From NCBI GenBank assembly GCA_037974965.1, contig JBBPFI010000004.1, positions 1,860,001-1,924,000 on the forward strand: a DNA stretch of 64,000 bases, written 5' to 3'. Below, piece after piece: positions 56,210 through 64,000 of the stretch (position 1 is its first letter; each line of letters opens with the position of its first letter). Made by a program: the position numbers and the translations under genes. This DNA is from Dacryopinax spathularia (lineage: Eukaryota > Basidiomycota > Dacrymycetes > Dacrymycetales > Dacrymycetaceae). The notes under the pieces were generated by a model. The model saw only the letters and a program-made list of their open reading frames with translations. It did not search any database and was not told where the DNA came from.

Positions 56210-59200
56210 TTACCAACCACCGCCACCACCACCTCCCCAAGACCCACCAGCAGGGGTCGAAGCTGGCGGCGCACCCCAACCACCGTTGGAGGGTGTAGCA
56301 CCACCAGCGCGAGGGTCGTAGCCGTATCCTCCTGCCGGTGCCACAGGTCGTGGCGTTTGGCCGTAAGGATTAGGGGTATGTGCCGCGCCACCGCCGTACG
56401 GGTTCGGTGTTCGGCCGACGGGCAGGTGAGAGGACGTCCGATAGCCTGGGGTGCGAGCGGAGGGTGTAAGACCGCCAGCGCCATAAGGGGTAGTACCCGC
56501 CCCATAGGGTGTCTTGCTTCCCGAAGGACGACCAGACCCAGCTTGGCTGGACTGCTGTACATATCTGGGGCACGATGAGTCACCAGGCGGTAATCAGGGA
56601 GGGGGAACGTACCTCATCTTGAAGGCATTGCACAATTCGGGCACGGACGGTACCTCACCACCGTCGAGCAACCGGTATCCACGGGGCGTGACCTTGATTG
56701 GCTATTGCGTACGTCAACAAAAGGCATTACTACACACGCTGAGAGAAATGGCGCACCCAAGTCTGCATCGGTATATTCTTGTTGACCATGAAGTCAACAA
56801 CGAAGTAGCCCGGATGTTGACGATCCAAGCCAAAAGCGTAAATACTCTTGTTGGGGTTGGCCATGACGAATTCCGTCAGGTATTGGCGCCGCTCCGCATC
56901 GACCTTTTCTGGGCTTGTGCCCTTGTAGAACTTTTCGTGCTCCATCAGATCGCTGACGCGCTTAGCCATGGCGTTCACGTGATTGACCAGCAGTTCATCA
57001 AGATCCGAGTAGACGTATTCGCCAACCACAAGTCGATGGCCAACGCCACTCTGGTCGTTTCCGCCGTCAGGGTCATACACGTCTGCAGATAGGATGAGTT
57101 CAGTACACGAGAAGTATGACTATGGAACGTACCGATATGCTGGAAGAGTCCGTTCTCGACCTTCCACGTGACGACCAGATGATCAGGACCCTTGCTTGAT
57201 GGCCGCACGACCACATCGCCGTTCGGCCTGGTAGCAAGATACTGTTCTGCCTGCCCAGCATTGAACTTGAAGAACAAGGGATGCTTGATGATCCTGCGAG
57301 TCGCGTTGAGCTCTCGCCGCTTCTTGCGCTGTAGGGCTTCTTGGTCATGGGCATGTCGCTCCCAGTCAAAGTCTTCAATGCTGCCCTTCCCATATAAGGG
57401 CCGAGCGCTCTTGAGAGCCGTCTCGCTGGTCGCAAGCTCGACCTGGAACTGCTCGGGCTTGATATCGATGACGATACCGTTAACTGCTTGTCCCTTGGAG
57501 AGGACTTCCTCTATCCTTGCGCCAGGATCGTCGGACAGATTGGCCTGATTGATAACAGCTTCGACACCGGAATCCAGGCGGGCCAGGGCGAAGTGCTGCT
57601 TCGTCCGGAAGACGATGGCCTGAACGGGGCGACCGTGATACAAGGTCTTCCTCGTCTCCCCAGTAAGCATCGTCAAGACGTCCCAAGGCTGTGGCACTGC
57701 GAACGGAGCGCGTTTCTCGCCGTATGGACGGAGCAGTTCTTCCTTGAGAAGATCGAGTGTGTGTCGCTTGCGATCGTTCATGCGCTCAAGCAGGTTGATG
57801 GCGAAGTCATCCAAACTGAGATCATCCAGCTTCCGGGCGGCGTCATCGTCTTGCATAAGCTGCGCAACGGGTGCCGACGGGTGCTCATTGACGAAGTCAT
57901 CTTCCTCCAGATCCAGGGCATCAGTCGCCATCTTGCGTGCCAGCTCATAGTCTTCTGGATGGATACGTGTCTCATCGAGCGGATCAGGCTGGTTGTCGAT
58001 TTCCTTCGATTTCCGGTTGATCTTGCCCCGTTCCTGCAAGATATACAGGAAGGCAGCGGCGTTGACGAAGACCGTCCAGCTCAGGATCTCATCCTTGACG
58101 AGTACAGCGCGATTTTCAACAGTACCACCCTAAACAGAGGTTAGTCATGCATATCCATATCGCGGTCCCCGACTCACATGTCGAATGATGTTAGCGACTA
58201 GCTTCTGGGCTTTCCGCGGACCAAGACCACACACGAAACGAAGCAGGTGTTGGTAGTACGGGTCACTGGTAGCGCGCAGGATCTCAACGCCAACCCGGTT
58301 GACCATCGATACCAACGCCCGCTCCATCGCAGCAAGCAGCTTCGGCTTGGGCAACTACCAGGTCCATCAGTGACCGGCTACAAGCAGGACGTCGCAAAAC
58401 ACTCACCAGCTTCTGATCCTCGTCACATTTGACAATGGCGATATCCTCCCCCAGGGCGGCATACTCGTTCAGCGGGTTCTGGACATACCTCGCCAACCCT
58501 ACACAATACCGTCCAATAACCGGCAAGCTTCCGAACTCCTGCGCAGCACGGGTCGTGTTCTGGTATATCCGCGCCACCTCATCGGGGACATAGATGATGT
58601 CCGGGTTCTTGGTCTCGCTGTCGTCGCCGCTGGTACCGTTCGTGCCGGAGCGATTGCCCCATCCGCCGTCGTTTCCACTCCAGCCTGCGTTGGCTCCCGA
58701 ACCAGCTCCGCCGCCGCCGCTACCCCAGGCATCACCACCACCACTCCCTCCACCTTGGCTGCCCCAACCACTCCCTCCACCCCCGCCTCCTCCGCCCCAG
58801 GCATCGCCTCCCCCTCCTCCTTGAGAGCCCCAAGCACCGCCCCCCGCCCCATCCCCATCTCCACCAGAAGACGGCGACCCATACATCCTCTGCAAATCCT
58901 CCATAATCCTCGCCGTATACGTGCTGAACCCCGCAACGCCAATAACGTCCGGTTTCCTCCTCGTCACAAACTGGCGGAACTCTTCCATGGGCTGCTCGTC
59001 TCGCAGGTTATCGACTTTGATCCATTCACGCATTCGACCATCTTCGTCCATGTAGACGGCGACGACTGCGTCTTGTGGCTCGCCTTTGCCGACTGAGAGA
59101 GCGATCACGCGCGGTTTGTCGTCTTCCTCCATGTGTTTGGTGCGGTACGGCGCGGCGTCGAGTCTCTGCTCAACGCGTTAGCCTTGCTTTTTGAGACTCC

Positions 59201-61960
59201 GTTGGAGAGAAAGAGGGTTTGGATGATCGCGAAAGAGGTAGCGGGGGACAGGAAAGGAGATGATATGGAAGAAAGACGCACCCGCTCAAGTTTCTCTGTC
59301 ACGCTCTCCGACAAGAAATCCTCCTCCTCGTCCCTCAACCACTCCCTCACCCACCTCTGTCCACACGGCACCAAATGCTTCCCCAGCGCCTCATCGACCA
59401 CCTGTCTCCTCTGCTCATTCCAAGCCAAGGCAACATCGGAAAACCGGTCAGACGTGTACGCTTTGTATAGGTCGTTTTGGAGGTCGCTGAGCTTGTCGGC
59501 GGGGAGGGAGATGTCGACGTGCAGGAGGCCGGCTTGCTCGGCTTGCAGGATCTGGAGGAAGAACGTGTTGGTTTGGAGCCGCTGGACGGGCTTCTTGGAG
59601 AGGTATTTGATGCGCTACAACGCCCACGCGGACCATCATCAGCATCCACGTACCCTGAGGGAGAGAGGTAGAGGAGGAAGGGGAGACTCACGAAATACGG
59701 ATGATACTCGTCAATCTTGACCACTCCCTGCTCCGTCGGCCTCGTCGAGACAACCGCCTCCCTCTCAAACCTCTCCCTCACATGCTGTCTCAACAGCGGG
59801 TCCTTCCCAAACTCCGTAGCGAGTATGAATCTCGCCCTCGCGAGGATATCTTCCGTCGAGCCGGCGAAGTTGGGAGGGGCGTATTGTTCTGCTAGTGCGA
59901 GCGGAGAGATTTCGGGCTCGTGTGGCGCAGGTTGGACGCCTCGCTGGAGGAAACGGAGGATCGCGTCCGAGGGGGGCATGCCGAAGCTCTACATCAGACG
60001 AATCAGTCAGTCTCATGCACCTGCAGCACGATATCGCGAAGCGAAGAACAAAAGAGAGCCACAACACGGATGGACGGAAAGAGGGGAAGGAAGAGAGAGG
60101 GATTGGGACGCACATCAGCCAAAGCAGCCACAGTCGAAGCCCTCGCAACCTCATAAGCGCTCTGCCTCGCGGGTCTCTTCATCTTCCCTTTCCCCCGCCC
60201 CTGCCCCTCAACCTCTCCATCCCCATCCACTCCAGCTCCACCAGCACTAGCCAGCTCATTCATCTCCTGCACCTCCCTCAGCCTCTTCGCGTACCGCAGC
60301 CCGACCCACTCCAGCGCATCCGCGACCATCTCTGCGTTCTCCAGTCCTTCCCACATGTGTCCACTAAAATATGCGTCTTCCATTCCAACTGACTCGAACG
60401 TCTTTTTCAGCTGGGAGCGGCGTTCTACCAGCGCGCGATAGCGGTACCCCAGGGACTGGATCTTCCATAGTTCTTCTAGCGTGAGCAGGTCCGTACGCGT
60501 TCGGGAGCCGGAAGAGTCAAAGTGGGATATATAGTCGCGCTTATGTTGCCAGATATAGGGCACCTCCCATTTATTCACCAGGATATACTCGAGCGCCGTG
60601 CGCACCGCACTGACCAGTTCGGAAAGCAGGCGATGATGTTCCCCCCCCGGGACGAAAAAAGTCTGCTTGATGCGCTCGCCGAGTCGGCGGGTGACCCAGT
60701 CTGATGCTGGGTCGAGCTCGGTGGGCGGGAAAAGGGGGAAGGGGACGTAGGACGAGGAGCTGGAGAGGGTGGAGCCGGAGAGGAGCATGCGCTCGGGGAC
60801 GTCGGCGGACCGGATTAGGTCGTCTTCCGCTGTCATGAGGCGCGCTTTGATCTCGGAGGGCTCGAAGACCTGCGTTGTGCGTCATTATAGGTAAGGAGGC
60901 GGTGGGAGGGAAGACAGAAGGGGACGGACCTCGTTAACGGTCGCACGCGCCTTTCTGGCTGCGGCGGCTTCTTCGTCCTCTTCGTCCTCTTCCAGGAACT
61001 CGTCATAGTCGTGTCCATCACCAAACACGTTATTCAACTCTTCCCAGGCGCTGTCCACCGCTCATCAGCAGTCATCTTCAGGCACAGTAAGAAAAGCAAA
61101 CGTACGACTCATCGATCCCGACCAGTTCGGGCCTAGCACCCGTCAGCGCTCTCCTCTCCCGCCTCTCTTTCCTCCGCTCCCTCCGCCTCTGCTCTCTCTC
61201 TTCCTCATTAAGCCCCCTCTCATCCTCCATCTCATCCTCCTCATCCTCCTCAATAAAATCGTCCAGATCGTCCTCATCCCCCTCATCGTCCTCCCTCTCC
61301 TTCGCAAAGATATTCGCGAGCTCGTCAGCGCTCGGCAGGTCGTCGTCCGACCCTGAACGGGCACGCCGGCGACGTTTGGGCGAGGGGGCGTCGGCGTCGT
61401 CACCTGGGGAGGGGGAGCGATTTCGCCTAACACGGGAGAACCGTTCGGGCTCGATACGTTGGCCGGTGTTTTCTTCGAGCAGCATGAGGTCGTCCTCGTC
61501 GAGCTCTTCGTCCATATCCTCATCGGGCTCTTCCCGGCCTACGCAACATCAACCACATCAGCCTCCTGCTCACAGCACCGCAATAGCAAAAACGAGAAAA
61601 GGAGAGGAAAAGGGAAAAGAACGCACGCCGATGTCTCCTCCTCTTATGTTTCTTCTTCCTCCTTTTCCTCCTCTCACCCTCGTCCTCACCCCCCCCATCA
61701 GCATCTTCCTCCTCCTCCTCTTCCTCATCCTCATCAACGATAAACCCCTCCCGAACCTTCCTCTCCTCCTCGGGGTCTTCCTCCTCTTCCTCACTAGAAT
61801 CATCGTCCATCACGTCGTCTCCCTCGCCTTCTTCTTCCTCTCCCTCTCCTTCCTCGCCCTCGCCGCCGTCGTTATCGGGGTCAGGGGCATCACCGTGCAG
61901 CTCAGAGTCGAGCGGGAAGTCGTCGTTCGTATCATCTTGCAGGCCGACGGGAGACGCCAT
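56210..61960 (-). CDS. SPT6: SPT6 histone chaperone/transcription elongation factor with WG/GW-rich insertion
   Basis: Twelve minus-strand exons: 61627-61960, 61106-61538, 60930-61050, 60114-60869, 59692-59988, 59282-59614, 58407-59165, 58178-58354, 57133-58129, 56757-57082, 56613-56701 and 56210-56564, giving 1658 residues. Order: acidic N-terminus, a helix-turn-helix region, the YqgF domain (PDVIGVAGFS to EFGSLPVIGRYCVGLARY), the HhH domain (CGLGPRKAQKLV), the DLD, an S1 domain (AVEAVINQANLS) and tandem SH2 (HPLFFKFNAGQAEQYL, then GPDHLVVTWKVE), which binds phosphorylated Pol II linker. A Gly-rich insertion at about residues 858-930 in the YqgF domain has six tryptophans next to glycine. 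The C-terminus (TPYG, TPNPYG repeats) ends in further GW motifs. It shares a divergent promoter region with SRP54. Confidence 0.95.
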
Positions 61961-62338
61961 CTTTAGTGGGCGGCCTGCTGTGGGTAGGGAGGGAGGTGAG
62001 TTGTGTGAATGCACGAGTAAAGAGAAGGGGACGCGGTGGGAGGATTGCTCAGCCACTCGGAGGTAACACAGCCACTGAGAGCGAGAGGTTCGTGTGACTG
62101 ATTTGGGTGCGGGCGGTCGTAAGGGCCCTCCCTCTTAGTCCTACTCGTTTTGGTGGTGTTGTCACTATTGCTCTGGCTATTGATTGACTTTGTATACCCT
62201 TGTTATTCTTACTACGAACTGCAGTATCTCGAGCTCTTCATAGAAGCTCTTCAGAGTTGCTACCTGACGAAGTCCACCCTGGCCTTCCGAAGACCAGCAT
62301 AACCCTCCCCGACCCCCTCACCTCCTCCATCGCCCACG
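61961..62338. promoter_or_regulatory. Divergent promoter of SPT6 (minus) and SRP54 (plus)
   Basis: A 378-bp gap separates two divergent start codons of highly expressed housekeeping genes. No TATA box is clear. A pyrimidine-rich stretch precedes SRP54. Confidence 0.5.

Positions 62339-64000
<1,662 letters not shown>

Noticed and set aside
57488-58144. 218-codon plus-strand frame inside SPT6
   Set aside because: Antisense to the DLD/S1/SH2 region of SPT6 and without features of its own.
58640-58870. The Gly/Trp-rich part of SPT6 read as an in-frame intron
   Set aside because: No convincing GT donor, branch site and AG acceptor bracket it on the minus strand, and the frame stays open throughout. 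RNA data could still change this.

Overview
This window looks like nuclear DNA from a basidiomycete fungus, most likely an Agaricomycotina species. Nearly every gene is cut by many short introns, mostly 48 to 60 nt, with GT-AG ends and a CTGAC-like branch site. GC content is moderately high. The gene families also fit: CYP505 fused P450-reductases, small secreted 'glycopeptide' proteins, thaumatin-like proteins and a basidiomycete-type seven-helix membrane family. All gene models were spliced by hand, using reading-phase agreement and comparison of paralogues or known orthologues. I ran no searches, so family names rest on recognised motifs.

The left part (1 to about 29 kb) is accessory in character. 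It starts with a 0.47-kb MITE-like foldback element. Next come two paralogous tail-anchored sulfotransferase-family proteins (972-3287) and three tandem CYP505-type self-sufficient cytochromes P450 (4190-16674) that share one exon plan; the middle copy has a one-base frameshift. A membrane-anchored GMC oxidoreductase (18557-20782) and a 14-helix-type MFS exporter (20942-23028) follow. This is the composition expected of a small-molecule pathway: oxidise, sulfonate, export. Five small cysteine-rich secreted proteins of two related-looking types lie around it. CACGTG boxes sit 367-371 bp before the start codons of two of the P450s and the GMC gene, and an identical 13-mer sits at about -558 in the same two P450s, which suggests shared control.

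The right part (about 29 to 64 kb) is mostly conserved housekeeping genes, closely packed: a CtIP/Sae2 DNA-end-resection factor, a Mis14/NSL1-like kinetochore protein, a large RING protein, CDC45, the ribosome-biogenesis factor NOP4, proteasome beta-3 (PUP3), a Vac1/rabenosyn FYVE protein, twinfilin, two seven-helix membrane paralogues, SPT6 and the 5' part of SRP54. Several pairs share short divergent promoters (SAE2/MIS14, NOP4/PUP3, SPT6/SRP54).

Points that stand out are a Gly-Trp-rich insertion in SPT6 that looks like an Argonaute hook, a first coding exon made only of the start codon in PUP3, a 14-nt micro-exon in SAE2, two GC-AG introns, and a CpG-depleted ORF-less island at about 48.6-49.8 kb that looks like an old methylated repeat. 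No tRNA, rRNA or CRISPR array was seen.
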